A stretch of DNA of 64,000 bases from Hymenobacter armeniacus (GCF_014699055.1 NZ_JACXAC010000005.1:599017-663016); one strand, 5' to 3'. Shown: positions 7,361 through 16,132, counted from the stretch's first letter. Numbers and translations are program-made. Notes: generated by a model from the sequence alone, not told the origin.

Positions 7361-9882
7361 CCCGCCAGAAACGCCTTTAAATACGGCGCTGTGCGGCTCT
7401 CACGCACCTTCGCCACCTCGCGCGGCGGGCCGGCGGCCACCACGCGGCCGCCTTCTTCCCCGGCGCCGGGGCCGATGTCGATGACCCAATCGGAGCCGGC
7501 CACCACGCGCATGTCGTGCTCCACCACGATGACCGTGTTGCCGGCTTCCACCAGGCCTTCGAGCTGTGTCATCAGCTTCTCAATATCTGACGGGTGCAAG
7601 CCGGTGGTGGGCTCGTCGAGCACGTAGAGCGTGTTGCCGCGGCCGATGCGCTGCAGCTCCGTAGCGAGCTTGATGCGCTGAGCCTCGCCGCCGCTGAGCT
7701 CGGTGGCGGGTTGGCCGAGGCGCAGGTAGCCCAGGCCCACCTCGCGCAGCACGGTGAGGGCGCGGAAGATGGCGGGCTCATCGGCGAAGAACTCCCACGC
7801 GTCGTCCACGGTCAGGCCCAGCACTTCGGCAATGTTCTTGTCGCGGTACTGGATTTCGAGGGTTTTGGCGTTGTAGCGGGCGCCGTGGCACACGGGGCAG
7901 GGGGCGTACACGCTGGGCAGAAACAGCAGTTCCACCATCACGAAGCCCTCGCCGGCGCAGTTTTCGCAGCGACCCTTGGCCACGTTGAAAGAAAAACGGC
8001 CGGCGTCGTAGCGGCGCTTTTTCGCGTCGGGCGTGGCGGCGAAGAGCTTGCGCACATGGTCGAACAGGCCGGTGTAGGTGGCCATGTTGGAGCGCGGCGT
8101 GCGGCCGATGGGCTTCTGGTCGACGCGCACCAGGCGCTTGATTTTGTCTAGGCCGGCCGTGATGTGGCCGCCGAGCGTGGCCGGCGCGGGCGCGGCCAGC
8201 GGGTCGGTTTCCTCTTCTTCGGCTTCAATGGCCTGGCCCAGGCTTTCGGCCACCAGCTCCACCAGCACCTGGCTCACGAGGCTGGACTTGCCCGAGCCCG
8301 ACACGCCCGTAACCGTGGTGAACACGCCCAGCGGAAATTCCACATCGAGGCGGTCGAGGTTGTTGCGCGTCACACCGGCCAGCTTCAGCCAGCCGGTAGG
8401 CCGGCGCGGCGACTGTTCGGGCAGGGCCGCAATGTCGAACAGAAACTGGCGCGTCTGGGAGGCGACCACGGCTTTCAGGCCTTCAGGAGGGCCGCTGTAA
8501 AGAATCTCGCCGCCTTTCTCGCCGGCGGCGGGGCCCACGTCCACCAGCCAGTCGGCCTGGCGGATGACGTCCAAATCGTGCTCCACCACAAACAGTGAGT
8601 TGCCCGCGCTTTTCAGGCCAGCCAACGCCTTCAACAAAGCCTCCGTATCGGCCGGGTGCAGGCCGGCGCTGGGCTCGTCGAGCACGTACACCACCCCGAA
8701 CAGGTTAGAATACAGCTGGGTAGCCAGCCTTAGCCGCTGCAGCTCGCCCGGCGACAGTGTAGGCGTGCCGCGCTCCAGCGACAGGTATCCCAGGCCCAAA
8801 TCGAGCAACACGGTGAGCCGCGCGGCCAAGTCCTCGGCAATGCGCCGGGCCACGATGGCCTGTTCGGGGTGCGCGAGGTGGCCGGCCGTTTTGCCCGCGG
8901 CAAAGGGCTGCAGCAGCGCCGCCAGCCGCTTCAGCGGCAACCGCGACATCTCCGCAATGTCCAGCCCGGCAAACTTCACGCTCAGCGACTCCCGGCGCAG
9001 GCGCTTGCCGTGGCAGGTGGGGCAGTCGGAGCCCAGCATGTACTGGGCCACGCGCTTTTTCATGAGTGCGCTCTGGGTGGTGGCGAAGGTGTGCAACACG
9101 TATTTCTTCACCCCCATGAAAGTGCCCATATAGTTCGGCGGCTCGCGGCGCTTGATGGCGCGCTGCGTTTGCTCGGGCGAGTAGCCGGGGTACACGGGCA
9201 GCACGGGCTGCTCTTCGGTGAAGAGTATCCAGTCCCGGTCCTTCTGCGGGAGGTCCTGCCAGGGCGTGTCCACGTCGTAGCCCATGCTCACCAGGATGTC
9301 GCGCTGGTTTTGGCCACCCCAGGCTTGGGGCCAGGCCGCAATGGCCCGCTCCCGGATGGTGAGCGTGGGGTCGGGCACCATGCTCTGCTCCGTCACTTCA
9401 TACACGCGGCCCAGGCCGTGGCAGGTGGGGCAGGCGCCCTCGGCGGTGTTGGGCGAAAAGGCTTCGGCGTAGATGATGCCTTGGCCGGCCGGGTAGTCGC
9501 CGGCCCGCGAGTACAGCATGCGCAAAAGGTTGGAAAGCGTCGTCACCGAGCCCACCGACGAGCGGGTGCTGGGCGCGCCGCGCTGCTGCTGCAAAGCCAC
9601 CGCCGGCGGCAGCCCGTCGATGGCCGTGACTTCGGGCACCGCCATCTGGTGAAATAAGCGGCGGGCGTAGGGCGACACCGACTCCAGATACCGCCGCTGA
9701 GCCTCGGCGTAGAGCGTGCCAAACGCCAGGCTGCTTTTGCCCGAGCCCGACACGCCGGTGAACACCACCAGGGCATCGCGCGGAATGTCGACGTCGACGT
9801 TTTTGAGGTTGTGCTCGCGGGCCCCGCGCACGCGCACGAAGCCGGTGAAATCGGAAGCAGAGGAGGGGGAGGAATTGGCCAT
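7357..9882 (-). CDS. uvrA: UvrA-like excision-repair ATPase (short UvrA paralogue)
   Basis: An 841-residue UvrA-family protein using the ATG at 9882. A longer reading frame to 10065 adds a basic, non-conserved leader. Domains in order: first ATPase with Walker A GVSGSGKSS (43-51), zinc modules with CPTCHG, ABC signature LSPGELQRLRLA, Walker B VVYVLDEPSAGLHP; second ATPase with GVSGSGKSS, zinc finger CENCAGEGF...CPVCHG, signature LSGGEAQRIKLA and LDEPTTGLHP. Typical UvrA is about 940 residues. This one is about 100 shorter, like UvrA2 paralogues that lack much of the UvrB-binding region and are linked to drug tolerance. It may not be the main repair UvrA. The stop codon comes from repeat A1. 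Confidence 0.85.
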   Translation of the reverse strand: MANSSPSSASDFTGFVRVRGAREHNLKNVDVDIPRDALVVFTGVSGSGKSSLAFGTLYAEAQRRYLESVSPYARRLFHQMAVPEVTAIDGLPPAVALQQQRGAPSTRSSVGSVTTLSNLLRMLYSRAGDYPAGQGIIYAEAFSPNTAEGACPTCHGLGRVYEVTEQSMVPDPTLTIRERAIAAWPQAWGGQNQRDILVSMGYDVDTPWQDLPQKDRDWILFTEEQPVLPVYPGYSPEQTQRAIKRREPPNYMGTFMGVKKYVLHTFATTQSALMKKRVAQYMLGSDCPTCHGKRLRRESLSVKFAGLDIAEMSRLPLKRLAALLQPFAAGKTAGHLAHPEQAIVARRIAEDLAARLTVLLDLGLGYLSLERGTPTLSPGELQRLRLATQLYSNLFGVVYVLDEPSAGLHPADTEALLKALAGLKSAGNSLFVVEHDLDVIRQADWLVDVGPAAGEKGGEILYSGPPEGLKAVVASQTRQFLFDIAALPEQSPRRPTGWLKLAGVTRNNLDRLDVEFPLGVFTTVTGVSGSGKSSLVSQVLVELVAESLGQAIEAEEEETDPLAAPAPATLGGHITAGLDKIKRLVRVDQKPIGRTPRSNMATYTGLFDHVRKLFAATPDAKKRRYDAGRFSFNVAKGRCENCAGEGFVMVELLFLPSVYAPCPVCHGARYNAKTLEIQYRDKNIAEVLGLTVDDAWEFFADEPAIFRALTVLREVGLGYLRLGQPATELSGGEAQRIKLATELQRIGRGNTLYVLDEPTTGLHPSDIEKLMTQLEGLVEAGNTVIVVEHDMRVVAGSDWVIDIGPGAGEEGGRVVAAGPPREVAKVRESRTAPYLKAFLAG

Positions 9883-10080
9883 GGAAAGGAGGCGTTGCGT
9901 TGGGCTAGGCTTCGCATACGTAGCCGCCGCGGGTTCATCCATGCCGCTGGCAGATAGCTGTGCCGGCTGGTGCTTGCTACGGCTGAGTCCATGGGCGGCA
10001 TGGGTCCGGGCGCCACGGGCCAAGCGGTTGGCCGTCTGAGAAATCCTGCTTAACCTTGACGCCACAACTTTCTTTCCTGC

Positions 10081-11325
10081 GTGAAAACAGTTCTACTGGC
10101 CGTGTTGCTGCTGGCCGGCGCCGGGCGTGCGGCCCGCGCCCAAACCTATTATCCCGACCTGACTTCCCAAACCCTGAACGTGCCCGGCCGGGCCGTGTGG
10201 GTGGAGCAAGTGGTGGACGGCCGCGTTGGAAATCCGCCCATCGGCATTGCGTACCGGGCTGGCAAATCGGCGGCCATCGAGTTTCGGCAGGGCGTGGGGC
10301 CCGAGCTCACCACGTTTCTGCTAAGCCAGCTGCCCCGTCAGCCGTTCGACCACCCGGTGGTGCTGTGCCTGCGCCGGCTGCAACTCAGCGAAACCCTAGG
10401 CGGCACTCAGGAACAGGCCACCGCCGAGCTGGCCGCCGACGTGTACGAGCACCTGCCCGACGGCTACCATTTCGTGCAGGCCGTGGCCGCTCAGGCCAGT
10501 AACACCGGCCGCGAAGTGACGTACCGCCACGCCGAACACGTGACCCAGATGCTCGGCCACTGCCTGGGCCAGCTCACCGGCACTGCCTGGCCGACGGTGG
10601 CCGCCCGCCCGGCCCGCACCCTGACCGAGCTGCCCGCCGACCAGCCCGCGGCGCTGGTGGGCCGCCGCGCCGTGCCCGCCGTGCTGCGCGAACCCCTGCG
10701 CCGGGGCCTGTACCTGCGCTTCGACCAGTTTCTGGCCAACCGGCCCGATACCGCCCTGGCGTTTTCCCTCGACACGCTGCGGCGGCACTACCGCAGCCGC
10801 CTGGCCACGGTGCAGTGGCTGGGCGTGGCGCGGGTGCGGCCGAAAGGACGCCTCGGCATCGACCACAACGTGCCGCTGCCCGAGCTGTGGGGCTTCTGCG
10901 ACGGCCAGCAAGCTTTCGTGAAGTATGGCAAGGAGTATTTCCCGCTGATGCGCCAGGGCAATTCCTTCACCTTCGTGGGCGAAACCCCGCTCGACCAGGT
11001 ACACGAGGCCGCGCTGGCCCAGGCCCAAGGCCGAACGAGCATGATAGCGGGAGTGGCCGGCGCGGTCCTGGCCCGCACCAACGTGCCCGACCACACCGGC
11101 GAACCCTTGGCCTACGGCCTCGACATGAGCACCGGCGCCACCAGCCCGTACCCCAGCCTGCGCACCCCGCTGCGGTCCGACACGGCATTCGTGTACATCT
11201 ACCGCCCCGCCCATTCGGCAGGCGCCGAGGCCGTGAAAGTGCTGGTGAACGGCCAGGAGGTGGGTGCCCTGCTGGCCGGTCAGTACCTGGAATTGCCCTG
11301 GGCCCGCTTTGGCAAGCCCATGTAG
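10081..11325 (+). CDS. Secreted protein with in-frame stop near its C-terminus
   Basis: Starts at GTG 10081 with a signal peptide (MKTVLLAVLLLAGAGRAARA, cleavage before QTYYP), giving 414 residues to TAG at 11323-11325. The reading frame continues after this TAG for another 57 codons to a second TAG at 11494-11496. The extra part is protein-like (CLYGVAAASPCQQVVP, VQLNYLKINSPKDTHPWQW) and has the same codon bias. The segment before the stop (VYIYRPAHSAG, VNGQEVGALLAGQYLELPW) resembles DUF2846-type beta domains, which normally continue beyond this point. The full gene was therefore probably 10081-11496. The stop differs from CAG by one base. It could be a real nonsense mutation or a sequencing error. 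Function unknown. Confidence 0.65.
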   Translation: MKTVLLAVLLLAGAGRAARAQTYYPDLTSQTLNVPGRAVWVEQVVDGRVGNPPIGIAYRAGKSAAIEFRQGVGPELTTFLLSQLPRQPFDHPVVLCLRRLQLSETLGGTQEQATAELAADVYEHLPDGYHFVQAVAAQASNTGREVTYRHAEHVTQMLGHCLGQLTGTAWPTVAARPARTLTELPADQPAALVGRRAVPAVLREPLRRGLYLRFDQFLANRPDTALAFSLDTLRRHYRSRLATVQWLGVARVRPKGRLGIDHNVPLPELWGFCDGQQAFVKYGKEYFPLMRQGNSFTFVGETPLDQVHEAALAQAQGRTSMIAGVAGAVLARTNVPDHTGEPLAYGLDMSTGATSPYPSLRTPLRSDTAFVYIYRPAHSAGAEAVKVLVNGQEVGALLAGQYLELPWARFGKPM

Positions 11326-11496
11326 CTGTGCCTGTATGGCGTGGCAGCGGCCAGCCCCTGCCAGCAGGTGGTGCCCAACACGGTGCAGCTGAACTACTTG
11401 AAAATAAACTCCCCCAAGGACACTCACCCCTGGCAGTGGATGCCCCCAGCCCAAGGCTCTGCCGACCTCGACGAGCTGGACAAGCGCGGCAAGTAG
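11326..11496 (+). pseudogene. C-terminal continuation of the 10081 gene beyond the in-frame TAG
   Basis: 57 codons in the same frame as the preceding gene, ending at a natural TAG. The segment contains LCLYGVAAASPCQQ and ends ELDKRGK. It has no start codon or promoter of its own and is best read as the severed tail of the preceding secreted protein. The next gene on the other strand ends only seven bases later, which fits 11496 as the original end. Confidence 0.6.
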
Positions 11497-11503
11497 GCGC
11501 CGC

Positions 11504-11950
11504 TTAGCCCGGCTGCAGCACCAGGCTGGCCGAGTTCATGCAATACCGCAGTCCGGCCGGCTCCGGCCCGTCGGGAAACACGTGGCCGAGGTGGCCGCCG
11601 CACACGTTGCAGCGCGCCTCAATGCGCTGCATGCTGAAGCTTTCGTCGAAGAAATACGCAATGGCGCTGCGGGCCGCGGGCTGCCGAAAGCTGGGCCAGC
11701 CCGAAATGGCGTGGTACTTCTCCTCGGCCTCAAACAAAAGGCTGCCGCAGCCGGCGCAGGCGTAGCGGCCGGGCTCGTAGGCGCGGCAGTAGGCGTTGCG
11801 GTAGGGCGGTTCGGTGGCGTGCTGGCGCAGCACCCGAAACCGCTCCGGCGGCAGCAGCGCGGCCCACTCAGCTTCCGAATGCTCCACGCGCCGGGCGGGC
11901 TCGGGGTTGCCGTACTTGGCGTAGGCGAGGACGTCTTTCCAACGCAGCAT
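11504..11950 (-). CDS. msrB: Peptide-methionine (R)-S-oxide reductase MsrB
   Basis: A 148-residue methionine sulfoxide reductase that repairs the R epimer of oxidised methionine in proteins. The structural zinc is held by two CxxC pairs, CAGC (65-68) and CNVC (114-117). The catalytic cysteine is C137 in RYCMNSASL, and the substrate-pocket histidines are H120 and H123 in GGHLGHVFPDG. Length and motif order match stand-alone cytosolic MsrB. The start is ATG 11950, with only 21 bases to the upstream PH-like gene, so it may be the last gene of the 13863-to-11504 leftward set. No signal peptide. Confidence 0.95.
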   Translation of the reverse strand: MLRWKDVLAYAKYGNPEPARRVEHSEAEWAALLPPERFRVLRQHATEPPYRNAYCRAYEPGRYACAGCGSLLFEAEEKYHAISGWPSFRQPAARSAIAYFFDESFSMQRIEARCNVCGGHLGHVFPDGPEPAGLRYCMNSASLVLQPG

Positions 11951-11971
11951 GCTACGATTGGCCGGGCGCGG

Positions 11972-12331
11972 CTAGGCGCTGGTGGTTAGCAGGGCCACCA
12001 CGGCTGCGGGGTCGTCGACTTCGATGATGAGCTGCTGGTATTCTTCGTCTTGCAGGTCGATGACCACCACGTTTTCGGGGTGTACCACGTCGACAAACGC
12101 GGGCTTGAGGCCCGGCACGCCGTGCAGGTAAAAGGTGCCGGCTTTGATGACCCACGGCATGTAGGTGCCCAGCGCCCGAAAGCCGCTGAGGTTTTTGCCC
12201 ACTTCCGCATCGGCCCGGACGCCCGAAATGTGGCTGCGCGGAATGGTGAGCGAGCTTTTGAAAGCCCAGATTTTGTGCAGGCCCTGCACGGTGAACACGA
12301 CGGTGTCGTGCTGAATGGTGACGTCAACCAT
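11972..12331 (-). CDS. Small PH-like domain protein of unknown function
   Basis: A 119-residue soluble protein beginning MVDVTIQHDTVVF. The strand-rich pattern (VVFTVQGLHKIWAF, SLTIPRSHISGVRAD, GTFYLHGVPGLKPAFVDV, VVVIDLQDEEYQQLIIEVDD) with a final helix resembles the bacterial PH-like fold. I recognise the pattern but not a function. The ATG at 12331 lies eight bases after the NCS1 permease stop, so the two are cotranscribed. A longer upstream reading frame overlaps the permease and is a shadow. No metal or catalytic residues stand out. Confidence 0.7.
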   Translation of the reverse strand: MVDVTIQHDTVVFTVQGLHKIWAFKSSLTIPRSHISGVRADAEVGKNLSGFRALGTYMPWVIKAGTFYLHGVPGLKPAFVDVVHPENVVVIDLQDEEYQQLIIEVDDPAAVVALLTTSA

Positions 12332-12339
12332 GAACCAGG

Positions 12340-13863
12340 TTATTGAGCAAGCGAAGGTGAGGAATTGGGAATGGCGGCTTCCGGGCCGCGCGGCGCGGGT
12401 TGGCCGGCGGTTTGGGCCCGCATCAGCAGCAAATAAACGGCGCCCGACACCAGGAAGCCCACGAACCAGGCGTAGTTGTACACGGCCACCAGCCCCGGCC
12501 ACACCGCGCCCTTGTCGAGCACGCCGATGGCGGTGAGGAAGCCCGGCACGTTAGGCAGAATGCCCACAACGAGCGCCAGCAGGGCGGCGCGGTTCACGCC
12601 GTTGCGGTAGGCGTAGCGGCCGTGGTACTGGTAGAGGTCGGGCACGTCGAGCTGCTGCTGGCGGATGAGGTAGTAGTCGGCAATCATGATGCCGCCGATG
12701 GGGCCCAGCAGGCCCGAGTAGCCCACCAGCCAGGTGAAAATGTAGCCCGACGGGTCGGCAATGAGCTTCCAGGGGAAGATGAGCAGGCCGATGACGCCGG
12801 TAATGTAGCCGCCGGTTTTGAAGCTGATGCGCGCGGGCGAGAAGTTGGCGAAGTCGTTGGCCGGGCTCACGATGTTGGCGGCAATGTTGGTGGCCAGCGT
12901 GCTCAGGGCCACGGCCAGCATGGCGAAGCTCACCAGCAGCTTGCTGTCGAACTTGCCGGCCAGCACCACCGGGTCCCAGATAGTTTTGCCGTAGATGACG
13001 AACGTGGCCGAGGTCACGACCACGCCCACGAAGGAAAACAGCGTCATGGACGTGGGCAGGCCAATGGCCTGGCCCATCTGCTGGGCGCGCTGGCTGGTGG
13101 CGTAGCGCGTGAAATCCGGAATGTTGAGCGAGAGCGTGGCCCAGAAGCCCACCATGCCCGTGAGCGAGGGAAAGAAGAACGCCCAGAACTGTGCGCTGCT
13201 CGTGAATTTGCTCGGCTGCGCCAAAATGGGCCCCAGCCCATTGCCCGCCGATATGGCCCACCACAGCAGCGCCAGCGCCGCCACTGGCAGGAAAAAGGCT
13301 TTGAACACCAATAGCTTCCGAATGCTGTCGACGCCCAGGTACACCACGTACATGTTCAGCACCCAAAACAGCAGAAACACGATGGCCGGCCCCGTGGCCA
13401 GCCCCCAGCTGGCCGGAAAAACGGCCGGCAGCGTGGCCAGCCCCGGCACCCACAGCACCGCCATTTGGTAGAGGGCATAGCCGCCTATCCACGTCTGAAT
13501 GCCGAACCAGCCGCAGGCAATGATGGCCCGCAGCAGCGCCGGCACGTTGGCCCCGCGCACGCCAAAGCTGGCCCGCGCAAACACCGGAAACGGGATGCCG
13601 TACTGCGCCCCGGCCCGGCCATTGAGCAGCATAGGCACCAGCACGATGGTGTTGCCCAGGAAGATGGTGAGCAGGGCCTGCCACCAGTTCATGCCGCCCT
13701 CGATGAGCGAGCTGGCCAGCATGTAGGTCGGAATGCACAGGCTCATGCTAATCCAAAGAGCGGCGTAGTTGCCGGTGCCCCAGGTGCGCTCGGTGGGCGC
13801 CACGGGGGCCAGGTCGGGGCTGGTGAGGCCGGGGGCGGGCGCGATTTCAGTAGCGGGGTTCAT
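12340..13863 (-). CDS. NCS1-family nucleobase/hydantoin-type permease
   Basis: A 507-residue integral membrane protein of the nucleobase:cation symporter-1 family (uracil, allantoin, hydantoin carriers). Twelve hydrophobic helices can be followed, beginning after a cytosolic N-terminus of about 30 residues. The region TWGTGNYAALWISMSLCIPT is the family's first-helix signature, and FGVRGANVPALLRAIIACGW matches the substrate-site helix region. It imports a small cyclic amide or base with a cation; the exact substrate is unknown. It lies downstream of the 5-oxoprolinase genes and the NRAMP-like transporter, separated by inverted repeat B1, which makes a cyclic lactam or hydantoin-like substrate attractive (inference). 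The PH-like gene follows in eight bases. Confidence 0.88.
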   Translation of the reverse strand: MNPATEIAPAPGLTSPDLAPVAPTERTWGTGNYAALWISMSLCIPTYMLASSLIEGGMNWWQALLTIFLGNTIVLVPMLLNGRAGAQYGIPFPVFARASFGVRGANVPALLRAIIACGWFGIQTWIGGYALYQMAVLWVPGLATLPAVFPASWGLATGPAIVFLLFWVLNMYVVYLGVDSIRKLLVFKAFFLPVAALALLWWAISAGNGLGPILAQPSKFTSSAQFWAFFFPSLTGMVGFWATLSLNIPDFTRYATSQRAQQMGQAIGLPTSMTLFSFVGVVVTSATFVIYGKTIWDPVVLAGKFDSKLLVSFAMLAVALSTLATNIAANIVSPANDFANFSPARISFKTGGYITGVIGLLIFPWKLIADPSGYIFTWLVGYSGLLGPIGGIMIADYYLIRQQQLDVPDLYQYHGRYAYRNGVNRAALLALVVGILPNVPGFLTAIGVLDKGAVWPGLVAVYNYAWFVGFLVSGAVYLLLMRAQTAGQPAPRGPEAAIPNSSPSLAQ

Positions 13864-13882
13864 GGTCGAATCGAACTAATAA

Positions 13883-13998
13883 GAACGTCATGCTCATCTG
13901 GCGTCCGCGCAGTCGAAGCATCTCTACCGCAATAGTAAATAATTACTTGCGCAGTAGAGATGCTTCGACTGCGCGGACGCCAGATGAGCATGACGTTC
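13883..13998. repeat. Family B inverted repeat, copy B1 (45-bp perfect arms)
   Basis: Arms 13883-13927 and 13954-13998 are perfect reverse complements over 45 bp, with a 26-base A/T-rich loop. Core motifs are GTCATGCTCATC and GAAGCATCTCTAC. It lies between the NRAMP-like and NCS1 genes, both leftward. Confidence 0.95.
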
Positions 13999-14021
13999 CT
14001 TTATGACTCGCCGCTCACCAC

Positions 14022-15224
14022 TCAGCGCAACAGCCCGCTCACCTGCTCCACCAGCACGGGCACGCTCAGGCCGCCCATTATCAGCACCACCACCCAGCCG
14101 GCGGCCAGCATCCAGCGCGGGTGCCGGTAGCCGCGCATCAGGCGGCGGTTGGTGGCGGCTATGAGGATAATGGCCAGCGCAATGGGCAGGATGAGGCCGT
14201 TGACGGCCCCGGCCAGCACCAGCAGCTGCGCGGGCTTGCCCACCAGCACAAATACCGCGGTGGAAAGCACGATGAACACCGAGATGCACACCCGCTCATA
14301 GCGCGCAAAAACGGGGTGGAAGGTTTTGAAAAACGACACCGACGTGTAGCCCGCGCCCACCACCGAAGAAATGGCCGCGCTCCACAAAATGACCCCAAAC
14401 ACCCGGAAGCCCACCTCGCCCGCCGCCGAGCGGAACACGCCCGCCGCGGGGTTGTCCTTGTCGAGCACGGCGCCGTGGCTGAGCACGCCTACAATGGCCA
14501 GAAACAGCACAAACCGCATGACGGTGGAAATAACAATGCCGCTGAGGGCGCTGCGCGTCACTTCCGCCTGGTGGTCGGGCCCTTTGATGCCGGCGTCGAG
14601 CAGCCGGTGCGCGCCCGAAAACGTGATGTAGCCGCCCACGGTGCCGCCCACAATGGTCACGATGGACGCCGCGCTCACCTTCACGGGCAGTAGCGTGTGG
14701 TGCAGCGCCTGCAGCACCGGCGGGTGCGCGCTGATGGCAATGCCCAGCGTGAGCAGAATCTTGACCGTGCCGAGAATCTTGGTGAAGCCGTCGAGCATCT
14801 TCCCGATTTCCTGCACCCAGAACAACAGCAGCGCCACCGCGCAGCTTATTATGGCGCCCTGCTCGAAGCTGAGGCCCGTGAGCACGTTCAGGCCCAGGCC
14901 GCAGCCGGCGATGTTGCCGATGTTGAAGGCAAATCCGCCCAGGATGACCATGGCCGCCAGAAAGTAGCCCAGGCCCGGCAGCAACTGGTTGGAAAGGTCC
15001 TGCGCCCGCAACTCGCTCACCGTGAGAATGCGCCAGGTGTTGAGCTGGGCGCCGATGTCGAGCAGCACCGATACCAGAATGACGAACCCGAAGCTGGTGA
15101 GCAGCTGCTGGGTAAACACCGTGGTCTGGGTCAGGAAACCCGGTCCGATGGACGAGTTGGCCATCAAAAAAGCGGCGCCGAGCGTGGCCCCGCCCCACCA
15201 GCGGGCCTTGGGCGGCGGCCTCAT
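14022..15224 (-). CDS. NRAMP-fold transporter lacking metal-binding motifs (YcsG-like)
   Basis: A 400-residue membrane protein with about eleven helices and NRAMP-family similarity. The ATG at 15224 overlaps the pxpA stop by four bases (ATGA), so it is translationally coupled to pxpA. In true Mn/Fe NRAMP carriers helix 1 holds DPGN and helix 6 holds MPH. Here the helix 1 position reads SIGPGFLTQT (residues 25-34), with Asp and Asn replaced, and the helix 6 region reads GGYITFSGAHRL, without the Met-Pro-His triplet. The usual divalent metal site therefore looks absent. Bacillus subtilis has a similar gene (ycsG) in its pxp cluster. A role in 5-oxoproline uptake is my inference. An upstream start (15332) would run deep into pxpA and is unlikely. 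Confidence 0.82.
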   Translation of the reverse strand: MRPPPKARWWGGATLGAAFLMANSSIGPGFLTQTTVFTQQLLTSFGFVILVSVLLDIGAQLNTWRILTVSELRAQDLSNQLLPGLGYFLAAMVILGGFAFNIGNIAGCGLGLNVLTGLSFEQGAIISCAVALLLFWVQEIGKMLDGFTKILGTVKILLTLGIAISAHPPVLQALHHTLLPVKVSAASIVTIVGGTVGGYITFSGAHRLLDAGIKGPDHQAEVTRSALSGIVISTVMRFVLFLAIVGVLSHGAVLDKDNPAAGVFRSAAGEVGFRVFGVILWSAAISSVVGAGYTSVSFFKTFHPVFARYERVCISVFIVLSTAVFVLVGKPAQLLVLAGAVNGLILPIALAIILIAATNRRLMRGYRHPRWMLAAGWVVVLIMGGLSVPVLVEQVSGLLR

Positions 15225-16003
15225 GGGGCCACGGCCGGGCGGCCGGCCTGTAGCTGCACCCCCGCGGCCTTCAGCTCGGCGTGCAGGCGCTGGGCAAATT
15301 CCAGGGCATGGGCGCCGTCGCCGTGCAGGCACACGGTGTCGGCCCGAATGGCGACGTCCTGGCCCTGCTGCGCGCGCACCTGGCCGTGCTGCACCATGCG
15401 CAGCACCTGCGCAATGGCCGCCTCGGCGCTGCCAATGAGGGCGTCGGGCTGGCGGCGCGGGGTGAGGGTGCCGTTGGCCTGGTAGGTGCGGTCGGCGAAG
15501 ACTTCGTGGGCCGTGCGCAGGCCCAGCTTTTCGCCGGCTTTGGTCAGCTCCGAGCCGGCCAGGCCGTAGAGCGTCAGCTCGGGCTGCACCTTATACACAG
15601 CTGCGGCAATGGCCTCGGCCAGGGCGGCGTTGGTGGCGGCCATGTTGTAGAGGGCGCCGTGGGGCTTGAGGTGGTGCAGCTGGCCGCCTTCGGCCCGGGC
15701 CACGGCGTGCAAGGCCCCGAGCTGGTACACCGTCAGGTCGAACGCTTCTTCGGGCGAAATGTCCAGGTTGCGCCGGCCAAAACCGACCAAATCGGGCAGG
15801 CCGGGGTGGGCGCCCAGGGCCACGCTGTGCTGCAGGGCCGCGCGCACGGTGCGCTTCATCACGCCGGGGTCGCCGGCGTGAAAGCCGCAGGCAATGTTGG
15901 CCGAGGTGATGAACGGCATGAGGGCCTCGTCGTGCCCCAGGGTCCAGGCCCCGAAGCTTTCGCCCATGTCGCAGTTAAGGTCAACGGTAAGAGGTGGGAG
16001 CAT
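15221..16003 (-). CDS. pxpA: 5-oxoprolinase subunit A (PxpA, LamB/YcsF family)
   Basis: A 260-residue protein beginning MLPPLTVDLNCDMGESFG, the family signature (DLNxDxGE, residues 7-14). Further hallmarks are ANIACGFHAGDP (35-46), GAHPGLPDL (64-72) and HHLKPHGALYN (109-119). With PxpB and PxpC it forms the prokaryotic ATP-dependent 5-oxoprolinase that opens 5-oxo-L-proline to glutamate and so removes a damage product of glutamine and glutamate. The length is normal (about 250). In this window pxpA is separated from pxpC by inverted repeat B2 (16030-16132), unusual for a complex needed in fixed ratio. The NRAMP-like gene follows with a four-base overlap. Confidence 0.95.
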   Translation of the reverse strand: MLPPLTVDLNCDMGESFGAWTLGHDEALMPFITSANIACGFHAGDPGVMKRTVRAALQHSVALGAHPGLPDLVGFGRRNLDISPEEAFDLTVYQLGALHAVARAEGGQLHHLKPHGALYNMAATNAALAEAIAAAVYKVQPELTLYGLAGSELTKAGEKLGLRTAHEVFADRTYQANGTLTPRRQPDALIGSAEAAIAQVLRMVQHGQVRAQQGQDVAIRADTVCLHGDGAHALEFAQRLHAELKAAGVQLQAGRPAVAP

Positions 16004-16029
16004 ATTTATGAATTATGAAAACAAAATGG

Positions 16030-16132
16030 CACGTCATGCTGAGCTTGTCGAAGCATCTCTACCGCGCAACGCAATTCAATCGAGCGGTTTACTGCTGCGG
16101 TAGAGATGCTTCGACAAGCTCAGCATGACGTG
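16030..16132. repeat. Family B inverted repeat, copy B2
   Basis: Perfect 36-bp arms at 16030-16065 and 16097-16132 with a 31-base loop. The core reads GTCATGCTGAGCTTGTCGAA. It ends three bases from the pxpC stop and lies between pxpC and pxpA. Confidence 0.95.
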
